From Sideroxydans sp. (GTDB lineage Bacteria; Pseudomonadota; Gammaproteobacteria; Burkholderiales; Gallionellaceae), in NCBI GenBank assembly GCA_024636935.1, contig JAGXGC010000019.1, forward strand, positions 62,001 through 126,000: 64,000 nucleotides of DNA. Reading direction: 5' to 3'. Below are positions 53,386 through 62,533 of this stretch, one piece after another. Position 1 is the stretch's first letter; every line of letters begins with the position of its first letter. Under the pieces are notes generated by a model. It searched no databases. It saw nothing but the letters and a program-made list of their open reading frames with translations, and was not told the origin of the DNA. Made by a program: the position numbers and the translations under genes.

Positions 53386-54125
53386 CACTCACCTGCCTGA
53401 AGAAGTTGAGCTTCCCGTGAATCCGGAAAACGCTTGTGCAATTGCAATGCATAACTTGCCGCCGCGTTGCGATCTCCCACCTTGCGTTCGATGCGAACAG
53501 CCAGCCACAGGTGCTCAGGTGTCAGGGCGTCGTACACTTGCATGAAGCGCATCATATGCACTTTGGCCATCGAAAAATCGCCCTTGTTGTAGTTCAGTTC
53601 AGCCAAACCGATCTGAGCTTCCGGCATACCCGGGTGCAGGATCAACGCACGCTCAAGATAACTTTCCGCCGCGATCAGATCACCTGCCTTGATCGAGCAA
53701 ACGCCCGCATTGGCATACGCCATATCAGGCGTGTTGTAGAGCGGGTCTTTTAGAGCATCCAAAAACTGGGGAATGGATTCCTTTGGGCGTCCTCGCTGGC
53801 ATAGGAACCAGCCGTAGTTGTTATGTGCGGAAGCGCTGCGCGGATCCAGCTTCAAGGCGCGGCGAAAATCCTTGTCTGCCTCTGCATCCTCTCTGAGCCT
53901 CATGCGCACTAAACCGCGCACATTGTAAGCAGGAGCGTAAGAATCATCGGACTGCATGGCCGCCCCAAGTTCCTGAAGGGCGATGGAATACTGTCCGCGC
54001 TCGAAATATGAAGCCGCCAACTCGGTATGAATCTTGGCGCTGTTAGTCGCCCGCTCGTCCGACACTCCACCACTGGCACATCCAACCAGCATCAATGCGA
54101 GAAGATAGACCATCCACTGTTTCAT
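53385..54125 (-). CDS. pilW: type IV pilus secretin assembly lipoprotein PilW (PilF)
   Basis: 246 residues from MKQWMVYLL, whose ATG overlaps the rlmN stop by four bases. Lipobox LVGC (Cys16), then about six TPR units (e.g. [36 protein letters not shown]). The pilotin needed for PilQ secretin multimers. Works with the PilU motor gene at 27437 in pilus function. Confidence 0.9.
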   Translation of the reverse strand: MKQWMVYLLALMLVGCASGGVSDERATNSAKIHTELAASYFERGQYSIALQELGAAMQSDDSYAPAYNVRGLVRMRLREDAEADKDFRRALKLDPRSASAHNNYGWFLCQRGRPKESIPQFLDALKDPLYNTPDMAYANAGVCSIKAGDLIAAESYLERALILHPGMPEAQIGLAELNYNKGDFSMAKVHMMRFMQVYDALTPEHLWLAVRIERKVGDRNAAASYALQLHKRFPDSREAQLLQAGE

Positions 54126-55204
54126 CGACTTGCCTCCATAATACGTAGGGTTCGTTTCGACTTGTCTTGCACTTGTCCTGCTAACTGCCCACATGCGGCA
54201 GCGATGTCATCACCTCGTACCTTGCGGATAGTGGTGACGATATTCGCCTGCATCAGGATGTCGCGAAAACTCTTCACCGTGTCCATATCGGAACGGCGAT
54301 AAGGCGCTTGCGGGAACGGATTGAATGGGATCAAGTTGAACTTGCACGGCACATCACGCACCAACTCGATCAGCTCGCGCGCATCCTGCGACCTGTCGTT
54401 CACGCCCGCCAGCATCACATATTCAAAAGTCACGAAATCGCGCGGCGCCTTTTCCAGATAACGCAGACAAGCAGCCATCAGATCTTTCAGCGGATATTTC
54501 TGATTGATCGGCACCAGCACGTTGCGCAGTTCATCGTTCGGCGCATGCAGCGAGATGGCCAACGCCACCGGACATTCGTCGCGCAGCCTATCCATAGACG
54601 GCACCACACCGGAAGTAGACACCGTCACACGTCGGCGTGACAGGCCATAGCAATGATCGTCGAGCATCAGGCGCAAGGCACTCACCGTGCTATCAAAATT
54701 CAGCAGCGGCTCGCCCATACCCATCATCACCACATTGGTGACCGGCCAGTTGCCGTCTTCATTCTTGCCCAACTCGTGGTTGGCCCACCACACTTGGCCG
54801 ATGATCTCGGCAGTGGACAGGTTGCGATTGAAACCCTGCTTACCTGTGGAACAGAACGCGCAATCCAGCGCACAGCCCGCCTGCGTCGAAACGCACAGCG
54901 TGCCCCTGCCCTCTTCTGGGATGTACACGGTCTCTACAGCATTGCCAGTACCCACATCCAGCAACCATTTGCGCGTACCGTCAGAGGCGGTCTCTTCGCG
55001 CATCACCTTGGGCGTCTGGATACAAGCGATCTGCTTAAGTTTGTCGCGAAGAGAGATCGCCAGATCGCTCATCGCGTCGAAATCGGACTCCCCGTTCTTG
55101 TAGATCCAGCGCAGCACCTGCTTGGCGCGGAACGGCTTTTCGCCGTGTTCCGCGAACCAAGCGGTCATCGCAGCCGGTTCAAGATCGAGGAGGTTTTGCT
55201 TCAT
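54122..55204 (-). CDS. rlmN: dual 23S rRNA/tRNA adenine-C2 methyltransferase RlmN
   Basis: 360 residues. Radical SAM cluster motif [11 protein letters not shown], the [10 protein letters not shown] motif, and the C-terminal methyl-transfer cysteine region ([10 protein letters not shown]). Methylates A2503 of 23S rRNA and A37 of some tRNAs. Ten bases after ndk. Confidence 0.96.
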   Translation of the reverse strand: MKQNLLDLEPAAMTAWFAEHGEKPFRAKQVLRWIYKNGESDFDAMSDLAISLRDKLKQIACIQTPKVMREETASDGTRKWLLDVGTGNAVETVYIPEEGRGTLCVSTQAGCALDCAFCSTGKQGFNRNLSTAEIIGQVWWANHELGKNEDGNWPVTNVVMMGMGEPLLNFDSTVSALRLMLDDHCYGLSRRRVTVSTSGVVPSMDRLRDECPVALAISLHAPNDELRNVLVPINQKYPLKDLMAACLRYLEKAPRDFVTFEYVMLAGVNDRSQDARELIELVRDVPCKFNLIPFNPFPQAPYRRSDMDTVKSFRDILMQANIVTTIRKVRGDDIAAACGQLAGQVQDKSKRTLRIMEASR

Positions 55205-55214
55205 CAGCTATCGC

Positions 55215-55640
55215 TTAGCGAGAGTAGACGTTCAGTGCCGGGAAGAAGTAAGCGATCTCGACAGCAGCTGTTTCAGCCGCGTCGGAACCGTGCACTGCAT
55301 TCGCATCGATGCTGTCAGCGAAGTCAGCACGGATGGTGCCTTTGTCAGCCTTCTTAGGATCGGTTGCGCCCATCAGGTCACGGTTCTTCAGGATTGCGCC
55401 TTCGCCTTCCAGTGCTTGGATCATCACCGGGCCGGAGATCATGAAGCTCACCAGATCATTGAAGAAAGGACGTGCAGCGTGCACAGCGTAGAAGCCTTCA
55501 GCTTCGGCACGTGACAGTTGCACCATGCGTGCCGCCACAACCTTCAGGCCTGCACCTTCAAAACGGGAATAGATCTGACCGATGACGTTCTTGGCAACTG
55601 CATCGGGTTTGATGATAGAAAGGGTACGTTCGACAGCCAT
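55215..55640 (-). CDS. ndk: nucleoside diphosphate kinase
   Basis: 141 residues, start [15 protein letters not shown] with GGAGAG upstream. Catalytic His117 in NAVHGSD, and the SIIKPDAV opening are diagnostic. Makes NTPs from NDPs. First gene of the ndk-rlmN-pilW-rodZ-ispG-hisS-yfgM-bamB-der operon. Confidence 0.97.
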   Translation of the reverse strand: MAVERTLSIIKPDAVAKNVIGQIYSRFEGAGLKVVAARMVQLSRAEAEGFYAVHAARPFFNDLVSFMISGPVMIQALEGEGAILKNRDLMGATDPKKADKGTIRADFADSIDANAVHGSDAAETAAVEIAYFFPALNVYSR

Positions 55641-55687
55641 GCTTCTCTCCAAATGATTATTATGAATCAGAAAATTCTGAGGGCGCG

Positions 55688-55716
55688 ATTCTAGCAGGGT
55701 TTACCGTCGCTGTCGC
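55688..55716 (-). promoter_or_regulatory. promoter of the ndk-der operon
   Basis: Minus strand: GCGACA (-35, 55711-55716), 17-base spacer ending in TGC, TAGAAT (-10, 55688-55693), then CGCGCCC. The TG before the -10 makes it extended. Predicted start near 55681, 41 bases before ndk. The rest of 55717-56034 contains only a doubtful 33-codon frame (55883-55984). Confidence 0.65.
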
Positions 55717-56034
55717 AGAGCGGGCAGGCTACGAAAAGGCAGAGAGATGCCATTAAGTCCCTAGATAACCTTGAAGAACCAGACCTTGAACTAAGCAGTA
55801 TCGTTACTTAAGTTTTGGCACGAAATCGAGTGAGCTCGCGCGATAGGCTTCAAGGCTTTGGGATGACTTGATTGCGATAGACATGAACCATCATGCTTCT
55901 AATTCGGAAATGGAAATATTGCCCAACCAAACGAAGCCACTTCTGCTTGAGAAATATGCTTGGTTATCGACTGAGCAGATATAAAAGTTGGACGCTTGGC
56001 CTTGGAAAAGGGCTTCAGAAAAACCCATCCAAAG

Positions 56035-56073
56035 AAAATGGCGAATCAAGTTAACTGCTTGATTCGCCATTTT
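56035..56073 (-). terminator. Rho-independent terminator of tRNA-Val
   Basis: Perfect 16-base stem (56035-56050 with 56058-56073) and a 7-base loop, immediately downstream of the tRNA-Val 3' end on the minus strand. The T run is within the stem's last bases (TTTT) plus TTT after a C. On the plus strand TTTTATATATT follows, so it may act both ways. Confidence 0.8.
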
Positions 56074-56079
56074 ATATAT

Positions 56080-56156
56080 TGGTAGGCGCGATTGGACTCG
56101 AACCAACGACCCCCACCATGTCAAGGTGGTGCTCTAACCAGCTGAGCTACGCGCCT
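56080..56156 (-). tRNA. tRNA-Val (anticodon GAC)
   Basis: 77 bases including an encoded CCA. Acceptor AGGCGCG pairs with CGCGCCT; D-arm GCTCAGCTGGTTAGAGC; anticodon stem CCACC/GGTGG with loop TTGACAT giving GAC; T-arm GTTGG TTCGAGT CCAAT. Reads GUC/GUU codons. Confidence 0.97.
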
Positions 56157-56170
56157 GTAAAAGGACGCGC

Positions 56171-56198
56171 ATTGTAACCGAACCACACAAACGCGCAA
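56171..56198 (-). promoter_or_regulatory. promoter of tRNA-Val
   Basis: Minus strand: TTGCGC (-35, 56193-56198), 16-base spacer, TACAAT (-10, 56171-56176), then GCGCG. Predicted start ~8 bases before the mature tRNA. The -35 lies inside the arm of the inverted repeat at 56193-56226. Confidence 0.6.
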
Positions 56199-56226
56199 AC
56201 GAAATATGAAGAAATTTCGTTTGCGC
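56193..56226. repeat. perfect 13-base inverted repeat between dnaB and tRNA-Val
   Basis: Arms GCGCAAACGAAAT and ATTTCGTTTGCGC with an 8-base loop. No proper T tract follows on either strand. It could be the end of the dnaB transcript, or a site acting on the tRNA-Val promoter whose -35 it contains. A second small hairpin with 6-base arms ACCTGC/GCAGGT is at 56311-56325. No gene is seen in 56157-56351. Confidence 0.6.
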
Positions 56227-56351
56227 CAATTCAGCAATTCACAAAAACCTGTCCATTAATTTAGGCGGCAAGTTAATACTGATCTGGCGCGTAATTTTGG
56301 TTCAGGCATAACCTGCTTCGCAGGTAAGCCTTCACCGAAACATGCCTCTGC

Positions 56352-57737
56352 TCAATATTGAGCAGGAGCATAGTTTTCGAATCGGGTGAATTCGCCGCGG
56401 AAGGTCAGATTGACAGCACCGATCGGGCCATTACGTTGCTTGCCGATGATGATCTCAGCTTTGCCCTTGTCTGGTGTGTCAGGGTTGTAGACCTCATCAC
56501 GATAGATGAACAAAATCAAGTCGGCATCCTGCTCGATAGCGCCGGATTCGCGCAGGTCAGACATGACAGGACGTTTATTTGGACGTTGCTCCAAACTACG
56601 ATTGAGCTGGGACAAAGCGATCACAGGCACTTGCAATTCTTTGGCCAAAGATTTCAAGGAACGCGATATTTCGGAAATCTCTGTTGCACGATTTTCGCTT
56701 CCCTTACCTGCCGGTGACGACATCAACTGTATGTAGTCGATCACCACCAGCCCCAGACCGTTGTTCTGGCGGTGCAGGCGTCGAGCGCGAGAACGCAATT
56801 CCAACGCATTCAAACCCGGCGTCTCGTCGATAAAGATAGGAGCGTCATTGAGCAGACCCAAAGCATGCGTCATGCGCGACCAGTCTTCATCTTCCAGACG
56901 ACCCGTACGCAAAGTATGCTGATTTAGTCGACCCACAGAACCGATCATACGCATCGCCAATTGCGCGCCGCCCATTTCCATACTAAAGATGGCGACCGGC
57001 TTGCCTTCCAGCGCCACAGTCTCTGCAATGTTGATAGAGAATGCGGTCTTACCCATACTCGGGCGTCCCGCCACAATGATGAGGTCGCCAGGCTGCAGGC
57101 CGGATGTCTTGCTATCCAGATCAGTGAAACCGGTTGAAACACCAGTCACCTCGCTAGCATCTTCACGTCCATACAAAGTCTCGATACGTTCAACCACCTG
57201 AGTCAGCAAGGGCGGGATCGCGATGAAGCCTTGCTTGCCACGATCCCCCTGTTCTGCGATCTGCATGACCTTGCTCTCGGCTTCATCCAGCAATTGACCT
57301 GCATCGCGCCCACTTGGGTTGTAGGCACTGCTAGCGATGTCACTACCGACTTCCACAAGCTTGCGCATGATGGCGCGCTCGCGCACGATCTCTGCATAGC
57401 GGCGAATATTGGCAGCGGATGGTACGTTCTGCGCCAGTGAACCCAGATAACTCAGACCACCCGCCTTATCCAGCTCACCGTTACTCTCCAGCGACTCGGC
57501 CAGCGTGATCACATCGACCGGACGCGCCTGTTCGCTCAGCCGACCGATATGATGCCAAATCAAACGATGTTCCGAACGATAGAAGTCCGTCTCATTCAAC
57601 AGGTCGGTGACTTTATCCCAAGCACTGGTATCGAGCAGGATGCCACCCAGCACCGACTGCTCCGCTTCAACAGAGTGAGGCGGGAGTTTCAGCGCTTCTA
57701 GCTGGGCATCGGCAACGGGAGCTGAGTAGTTCTGCAT
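56352..57737 (-). CDS. dnaB: replicative DNA helicase DnaB
   Basis: 461 residues. N-terminal helical domain, linker, and RecA-like C-terminal domain with Walker A GRPSMGKT (224-231), the LVVIDYIQLM Walker B region and the LSQLNRSLEQRPNKRP motif. Unwinds DNA at the replication fork. Follows rplI after 98 bases, a terminator lying between. Confidence 0.97.
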   Translation of the reverse strand: MQNYSAPVADAQLEALKLPPHSVEAEQSVLGGILLDTSAWDKVTDLLNETDFYRSEHRLIWHHIGRLSEQARPVDVITLAESLESNGELDKAGGLSYLGSLAQNVPSAANIRRYAEIVRERAIMRKLVEVGSDIASSAYNPSGRDAGQLLDEAESKVMQIAEQGDRGKQGFIAIPPLLTQVVERIETLYGREDASEVTGVSTGFTDLDSKTSGLQPGDLIIVAGRPSMGKTAFSINIAETVALEGKPVAIFSMEMGGAQLAMRMIGSVGRLNQHTLRTGRLEDEDWSRMTHALGLLNDAPIFIDETPGLNALELRSRARRLHRQNNGLGLVVIDYIQLMSSPAGKGSENRATEISEISRSLKSLAKELQVPVIALSQLNRSLEQRPNKRPVMSDLRESGAIEQDADLILFIYRDEVYNPDTPDKGKAEIIIGKQRNGPIGAVNLTFRGEFTRFENYAPAQY

Positions 57738-57783
57738 GGTTTACTGACAAATAACGGGAGGGAGATTCTACACTTTTCAGACA

Positions 57784-57810
57784 ACAAAAAAGGACTGTCG
57801 CCAGTCCTTT
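57784..57810 (-). terminator. Rho-independent terminator of the rpsF-rplI operon
   Basis: Minus strand: AAAGGACT stem, GGCGAC loop, AGTCCTTT, followed by TTTTGTTGT. Begins 26 bases after the rplI stop and before dnaB. Confidence 0.85.
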
Positions 57811-57835
57811 CTTGTAACTGCCTGAGCGAACGGGA

Positions 57836-58285
57836 TTACTGCTCGCCTAGTACCGAAACGGTCACGTCCACAACCACGTCAGGATGCAGCGCGATGCTCA
57901 CAGCATGATCACCGATCTGCTTCAGGTGACCTTCAGCCATACGCACTTGGCCCTTCTCAACTGTGTGGCCTTCAGCAACCAGTGCTGCAGCGATGTCTGC
58001 ATTGGTCACGGAACCGAACAGCTTGCCGTCAACGCCAGCCTTCTGAACCATTTGCACAGTCAGACCGGTCAGCTTCTCGCCGCGTGCTTGCGCATCGGCC
58101 AGCTTGGCAGCCTCACCAGCTTCCAGTTCTGCACGGCGTGCAGCAAAATCCGCCACATTGCTTTCAGTCGCGCGCTTGGCTTTGCCTTGCGGGATCAAAA
58201 AGTTGCGTGCGAAACCGTTCTTCACTTTGACCACATCGCCCAACTGGCCGAGGTTGATCACTTTTTCCATAAGAATAACTTGCAT
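57836..58285 (-). CDS. rplI: 50S ribosomal protein L9
   Basis: 149 residues. The N-terminal domain [19 protein letters not shown] ... [13 protein letters not shown] is the L9 signature; a long connecting helix and the C-terminal domain with [13 protein letters not shown] follow. Ten bases after rpsR. Confidence 0.97.
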   Translation of the reverse strand: MQVILMEKVINLGQLGDVVKVKNGFARNFLIPQGKAKRATESNVADFAARRAELEAGEAAKLADAQARGEKLTGLTVQMVQKAGVDGKLFGSVTNADIAAALVAEGHTVEKGQVRMAEGHLKQIGDHAVSIALHPDVVVDVTVSVLGEQ

Positions 58286-58295
58286 GATCTACTCC

Positions 58296-58565
58296 TTAGT
58301 GCAAATCGGTGTAAGGCAGCAGCGCCAAGAAGCGAGCACGCTTCACTGCGGTGCTCAACTGACGCTGATAACGCGCCTTGGTGCCGGTGATACGTGCCGG
58401 GATCAACTTGCCATTCTCGGAAACGAATTCCTTGAGGATGTTGATGTCCTTGTAATCCACTTCCGCGATCTTCTCGGCAGTGAAACGGCAGAACTTACGA
58501 CGCTTGAACAGTTGACGTGAAGAATTACCCTTCTTGTCGTCTTTTTTCTTAAATACACGAGCCAT
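58296..58565 (-). CDS. rpsR: 30S ribosomal protein S18
   Basis: 89 residues. RRKFCRF and [25 protein letters not shown] segments are typical of bS18, with a basic N-terminal extension [16 protein letters not shown]. Binds S6 on the 30S platform. Nine bases after priB. Confidence 0.97.
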   Translation of the reverse strand: MARVFKKKDDKKGNSSRQLFKRRKFCRFTAEKIAEVDYKDINILKEFVSENGKLIPARITGTKARYQRQLSTAVKRARFLALLPYTDLH

Positions 58566-58574
58566 GATGTGCCC

Positions 58575-58871
58575 CTATTTCAATGTAACGTTATCAATAT
58601 GCAGAACCAGTTGTGAACTCTTCAGACTGCGCTGCGCCAGAAAACCTTCAGCCTTTAATTGCTGACCGGGTTGCAAACTGCTCAGTTTCTGAGCCATTTC
58701 ACCTAATGCCAATGCCGGAACTTCACACTGTACTTGGCGCTGCATCCCTGCTTCCTGCTGCATCGAGGTATGGCGCATTCTGAACGCCAATCTCGCCAAT
58801 CCTGCCGGGGTGTGTCGCAAGCCTTCCGACTCGATCACTTCCCCGTCGATCACACAACGGTTACTGCTCAA
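58575..58871 (-). CDS. priB: primosomal replication protein PriB
   Basis: 98 residues, single OB fold as in PriB and related SSB-like proteins, with HTPAGLARLAFRMRH and the C-terminal QLVLHIDNV. Located between rpsF and rpsR, the position that identifies PriB in beta/gammaproteobacteria. Helps PriA restart stalled forks. Six bases after rpsF. Confidence 0.9.
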   Translation of the reverse strand: MSSNRCVIDGEVIESEGLRHTPAGLARLAFRMRHTSMQQEAGMQRQVQCEVPALALGEMAQKLSSLQPGQQLKAEGFLAQRSLKSSQLVLHIDNVTLK

Positions 58872-58877
58872 TCCAAA

Positions 58878-59270
58878 TTACGCTGCTGCTGCGGGCGCTT
58901 CGGCTGCTGGAGCCGGCGCTGCTGGAGCAGTGTCTGTCAACGAACGCGACTTCTCTTCCTTCATCATCACGGAAGGATCAGTCACAGCAACCTTGGTCCT
59001 GATGGTCAGGTGGCGCAATACAGCGTCGTTGAACTTGAATGCGTGCTCGAGCTCGTCCAGGGTCTCCTGGTCGCACTCGATATTCATCATCACGTAGTGT
59101 GCTTTGTGGATCTTCTGGATCGGGTATGCCAGTTGACGGCGGCCCCAGTCTTCCAGACGGTGGATGTGACCGCTCTTGCCGGTCACCAACGTGCGATATC
59201 GCTCGATCATCGCGGGCACTTGCTCGCTCTGGTCGGGATGCACGATAAATACGATTTCGTAGTGTCGCAT
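58878..59270 (-). CDS. rpsF: 30S ribosomal protein S6
   Basis: 130 residues from [14 protein letters not shown], with AAGGAGAT upstream. Core of about 100 residues ([15 protein letters not shown] is typical), then an Ala/Pro-rich C-terminal tail ending in a run of Ala. First gene of rpsF-priB-rpsR-rplI. Confidence 0.97.
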   Translation of the reverse strand: MRHYEIVFIVHPDQSEQVPAMIERYRTLVTGKSGHIHRLEDWGRRQLAYPIQKIHKAHYVMMNIECDQETLDELEHAFKFNDAVLRHLTIRTKVAVTDPSVMMKEEKSRSLTDTAPAAPAPAAEAPAAAA

Positions 59271-59326
59271 TACATCTCCTTGTGGATTAAAGCCCCCCGG
59301 CACTCAATGGACGGTGGAGCAAGGTT

Positions 59327-59348
59327 AAAAACTCCCTTTTTCAGGGAG
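59327..59348 (-). terminator. hairpin with U tract between ybbP and rpsF
   Basis: Minus strand: CTCCCT, loop GAAAA, AGGGAG, then TTTTT. It is 46 bases after the ybbP stop, so it can end the ybbA-ybbP transcript. It also starts at the predicted +1 of the rpsF promoter, so rpsF mRNA would carry it at the very 5' end. Confidence 0.7.
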
Positions 59349-59354
59349 GCGGGC

Positions 59355-59382
59355 ATTATAGGGATATTAGACCTGCCGTCAA
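59355..59382 (-). promoter_or_regulatory. sigma70 promoter of rpsF-priB-rpsR-rplI
   Basis: Minus strand: TTGACG (59377-59382), 16-base spacer, TATAAT (59355-59360), then GCCCGCC. Predicted start near 59348, leaving a leader of ~78 bases in front of rpsF. Confidence 0.75.
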
Positions 59383-59393
59383 GCGCCAAGTCA

Positions 59394-61868
59394 TTAATCT
59401 GCCGCGAGAATCCTGAGCGGAGGACGCTGTATCAGCTTGCGCGTCGCCAACCAGCCGGACAGCATCACGATCACGATGCCACCACCGATACCGACCAGCC
59501 AGATGAGCGGATCGAACGTGGCGGGCATCTCCAGTACGAAGCGCGCCAGCACCCAACCCAGCAATACCGCCCCGCCCGCCGCGAACAAACCACTCAAACC
59601 GCCCAACACAGCGAACTCAGAAAGATGTAAGCGGCGCAGATAACGACTATCCGCCCCCAACGTGCGCAAGATTGCCGCCTCGTGACTGCGCTCATCCTGT
59701 GTGGACAGCAATGCGGCATACAAAACCGCCAGCCCAGTCAGCAGCGTGAACAAGAACACCGCACTCACCGTCTGCGCGATCTGGTCCATGATGCCGCGCA
59801 CTTGCGCGATCACCGCCCCGGTATCGATCAACAGCAAATTAGGGAATTCGCGCGACAGTTCGTCGCCGACCCTCACCTTCTCCGGTGGCAGATAAAAACT
59901 AGATAGATAGCTAGATGGAAAGTCCTGCAACAATTCCGGTGTAGTGATGACGAAGAAGTTCACCTTCATCGAATCCCATTCCACTTTGCGCAAGCTGGTG
60001 ACTTTGGCGGTGAAACGACTACCTGCCACATCATAGGTCAGCCTATCTCCAAGCTTGATACCCAACGTCTTGGCGATACCCTCCTCGACCGAAAGCTCAT
60101 CCTTGCCATCCTCGGCCCACCATTTCCCGCTCTCCAACGTGTTCCATGTCGGTATCTGCGACATATAAGAAAGATTGAATTCACGCTCAACCAATCCACG
60201 GGCACGCGAATCAGGATAATCATCTCCACTGACCGCTCGACCATCGATCTCAACCAGACGGCCGCGCACCATAGGCTGCATCTCCGGTGGAGGTAACGAA
60301 TATTGTTTGAAAAAATCCCGAATCGCATCGACCTGATCCGGCTGAATGTTCACCACGAAACGATTCGGCGTCACCGGTGGCAACTTGCTCTGCCAGCCCT
60401 GCAACAGATCACCGCGCACCAGCGTCAGCACCAGCAGCGCCATCCCGCCCAGACTCAGCGCCACCACCTGCACCGCCGCGCTACGTCCGTGGCGAGACAG
60501 GTTATTGAAAGCATGTCGCCACTGCGAGCGCATGAAATACGAATTGCGCGCCAAACCATGCAACAGCAACCAAGCCAGCCAACCGAACAACACCAAACCC
60601 GCAAGTAGCCCACCGAGTACCGCCAGCCCCAACTTCAATGAACCGGCATGCCACAGGAACAGTCCCGCCAACACCAGCGTCGCCATACCGTAGACCAACC
60701 AGCCACTCGCTTCCGGCGCGCCCAATTCACGACGCAACACGCGCAACGGTGAGACCTTACGCAACTGCAACAAAGGCAGAAAAGCAAATCCCAGTAGCAA
60801 TGCGAAGCCGCTCACCGCCGCCTGCAACAAGGGCAACACACCTGGCTGCGGCAGATTCGCGTCACGCATACTGGCGATGCTCTGCACCAGGATCGCTTGC
60901 GTGCCATAACCCAGCAGGCTACCGAGCACTACGGCGAGCACCCCAAGCACGATGAATTGATTCAAGAACAACCACAGCACCTGCCCCTGCTGCGCACCCA
61001 GACAACGCATCACCGCGCAGCCATCCAGATGGCGCAGAACAAAGCGCTGTGCCGCCAACGCCATCGCCGCGCCCGCCAGAATAGCCGCCGTCAAGGCAGC
61101 CAAGCCAAGGAAGCTTTCTGCACGATCCAGTGCCGTACGAATCTCGGGCCGCGCATCTCGCACGTCCTCCAGCTTCTCGTTACCGGACAGCTTTTCCTGC
61201 AGCGCCACCTTCAATGCCGCCACCTGTTTCGCTTCACCCGCGATCATCAAGCGATAAGAAAGCCGACTGCCCTCTTGCAACAGGCCCGTTGCCGGAAGGT
61301 CACTCTCGTTCATCAGTACGCGAGGTGCAAAACTGGCGAAACCTATGGACTGATCAATGTCCTTCACGATGCGTGCGGCCACTTTGAACCGCCGCGCACC
61401 GATACCTAGCTCATCGCCCATCTGCGTATCCAGACGACGCAACAATCGCTCATCCACCCAAACCGTGCCGGATGCCGGGATCGCTTGGGCCTCATGCAAA
61501 TTCCCATCGTCGATCTCTATCTTGCCGCGCAAGGGATAGCCCGCCTCCACTGCCTGTAACTCACTCAGCAACACCTGTTCGCCATGCGACACCATGCTGG
61601 GGAATGTCCGGCTCTGCACCACCTGCAAGCCACGCGCTAAAGCCTGCTTGCGATAATCGGAAGAGAACGGACGCGTGGAGGTGATACGCAAATCGGCGCC
61701 GATCAGACTCTGCGCCTGTTGCTGCAGCGCCTGACGCACACGGTCAGCGAACAGACCGACAGTTGCCAAACTGCCGACCGCTAGCACCAACGCTAACAGC
61801 AACACGCGCCATTCACCGGCACGCCAATCGCGGCGCAAAAGATTGAGAGAAAGCCTCAGCAAATTCAT
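59394..61868 (-). CDS. ybbP: ABC transporter permease, YbbP family (FtsX-like)
   Basis: 824 residues. N-terminal helix (~20-40) followed by a large periplasmic domain, two FtsX permease modules, and basic cytoplasmic loops (LRKVSPLRVLRREL, TRKLIQRPPLRIL). This is the YbbP type of extra-large MacB/LolC-like permease, a transporter or mechanical transducer rather than a classical channel. Start overlaps the ybbA stop by four bases. Confidence 0.9.
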   Translation of the reverse strand: MNLLRLSLNLLRRDWRAGEWRVLLLALVLAVGSLATVGLFADRVRQALQQQAQSLIGADLRITSTRPFSSDYRKQALARGLQVVQSRTFPSMVSHGEQVLLSELQAVEAGYPLRGKIEIDDGNLHEAQAIPASGTVWVDERLLRRLDTQMGDELGIGARRFKVAARIVKDIDQSIGFASFAPRVLMNESDLPATGLLQEGSRLSYRLMIAGEAKQVAALKVALQEKLSGNEKLEDVRDARPEIRTALDRAESFLGLAALTAAILAGAAMALAAQRFVLRHLDGCAVMRCLGAQQGQVLWLFLNQFIVLGVLAVVLGSLLGYGTQAILVQSIASMRDANLPQPGVLPLLQAAVSGFALLLGFAFLPLLQLRKVSPLRVLRRELGAPEASGWLVYGMATLVLAGLFLWHAGSLKLGLAVLGGLLAGLVLFGWLAWLLLHGLARNSYFMRSQWRHAFNNLSRHGRSAAVQVVALSLGGMALLVLTLVRGDLLQGWQSKLPPVTPNRFVVNIQPDQVDAIRDFFKQYSLPPPEMQPMVRGRLVEIDGRAVSGDDYPDSRARGLVEREFNLSYMSQIPTWNTLESGKWWAEDGKDELSVEEGIAKTLGIKLGDRLTYDVAGSRFTAKVTSLRKVEWDSMKVNFFVITTPELLQDFPSSYLSSFYLPPEKVRVGDELSREFPNLLLIDTGAVIAQVRGIMDQIAQTVSAVFLFTLLTGLAVLYAALLSTQDERSHEAAILRTLGADSRYLRRLHLSEFAVLGGLSGLFAAGGAVLLGWVLARFVLEMPATFDPLIWLVGIGGGIVIVMLSGWLATRKLIQRPPLRILAAD

Positions 61869-62533
61869 TCCACCACCTGCCCCGCCGCCAACCGCAACTG
61901 CCGCTTGCAGCGCGCAGCCAACTTGTCGTCGTGCGTCACGAGAATCAAGGTCGTGCCCTGTGCGCGGTTCAGTTCCAGCATCAGCTCGATGACCTGCGCG
62001 CCGGTGGCGGCGTCGAGGTTGCCGGTGGGTTCATCGGCGAACAATATCTTGGGTTTTGTGACGAAGGCGCGGGCGAGTGCGACGCGTTGCTGCTCTCCAC
62101 CGGAGAGATGCTTGGGCAAATGATGTGCGCGTGCAGCGAGGCCGACTTGCTGCAAGGAATCTTCGGCGCGCTGACGCGCATCGCTCATCCCCGCCAGTTC
62201 CAGCGGCAACATCACGTTCTCCAGCGCGTTCAGCGCAGGCAGCAACTGGAAGGATTGGAACACGAAGCCAGCCAGTTCGCCACGCAGACGCGCACGACCA
62301 TCTTCATCCAGCGTGAAAATGTCCGTGCCGTTCAGGGAAACACTACCGCTGCTTGGCACATCCAGCCCCGCCAGTAGACCGAGCAAGGTGGATTTGCCGG
62401 AACCGGAAGCCCCAACGATAGCAAGGCTATCGCCCGATTCCACCGCAAAACTGACGTCATTCAGGATAGTGAGCGGACTATCGCCGCTTAACACTTGCTT
62501 GGTAAGCCCTGCTGCTTGCACAATCGTTGCCAT
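61865..62533 (-). CDS. ybbA: ABC transporter ATP-binding protein YbbA
   Basis: 222 residues from [14 protein letters not shown]. Walker A GASGSGKST, signature LSGGEQQRVALARAF, Walker B ILFADEPTGNLD. LolD/MacB-type ATPase for the YbbP permease. Its start codon shares two bases with the start codon of the divergent tesA. Confidence 0.93.
   Translation of the reverse strand: MATIVQAAGLTKQVLSGDSPLTILNDVSFAVESGDSLAIVGASGSGKSTLLGLLAGLDVPSSGSVSLNGTDIFTLDEDGRARLRGELAGFVFQSFQLLPALNALENVMLPLELAGMSDARQRAEDSLQQVGLAARAHHLPKHLSGGEQQRVALARAFVTKPKILFADEPTGNLDAATGAQVIELMLELNRAQGTTLILVTHDDKLAARCKRQLRLAAGQVVE

Noticed and set aside
55891-56124. 77-codon minus-strand frame next to tRNA-Val
   Set aside because: It starts inside the tRNA-Val gene and runs through its terminator hairpin, so it is very unlikely to be translated.
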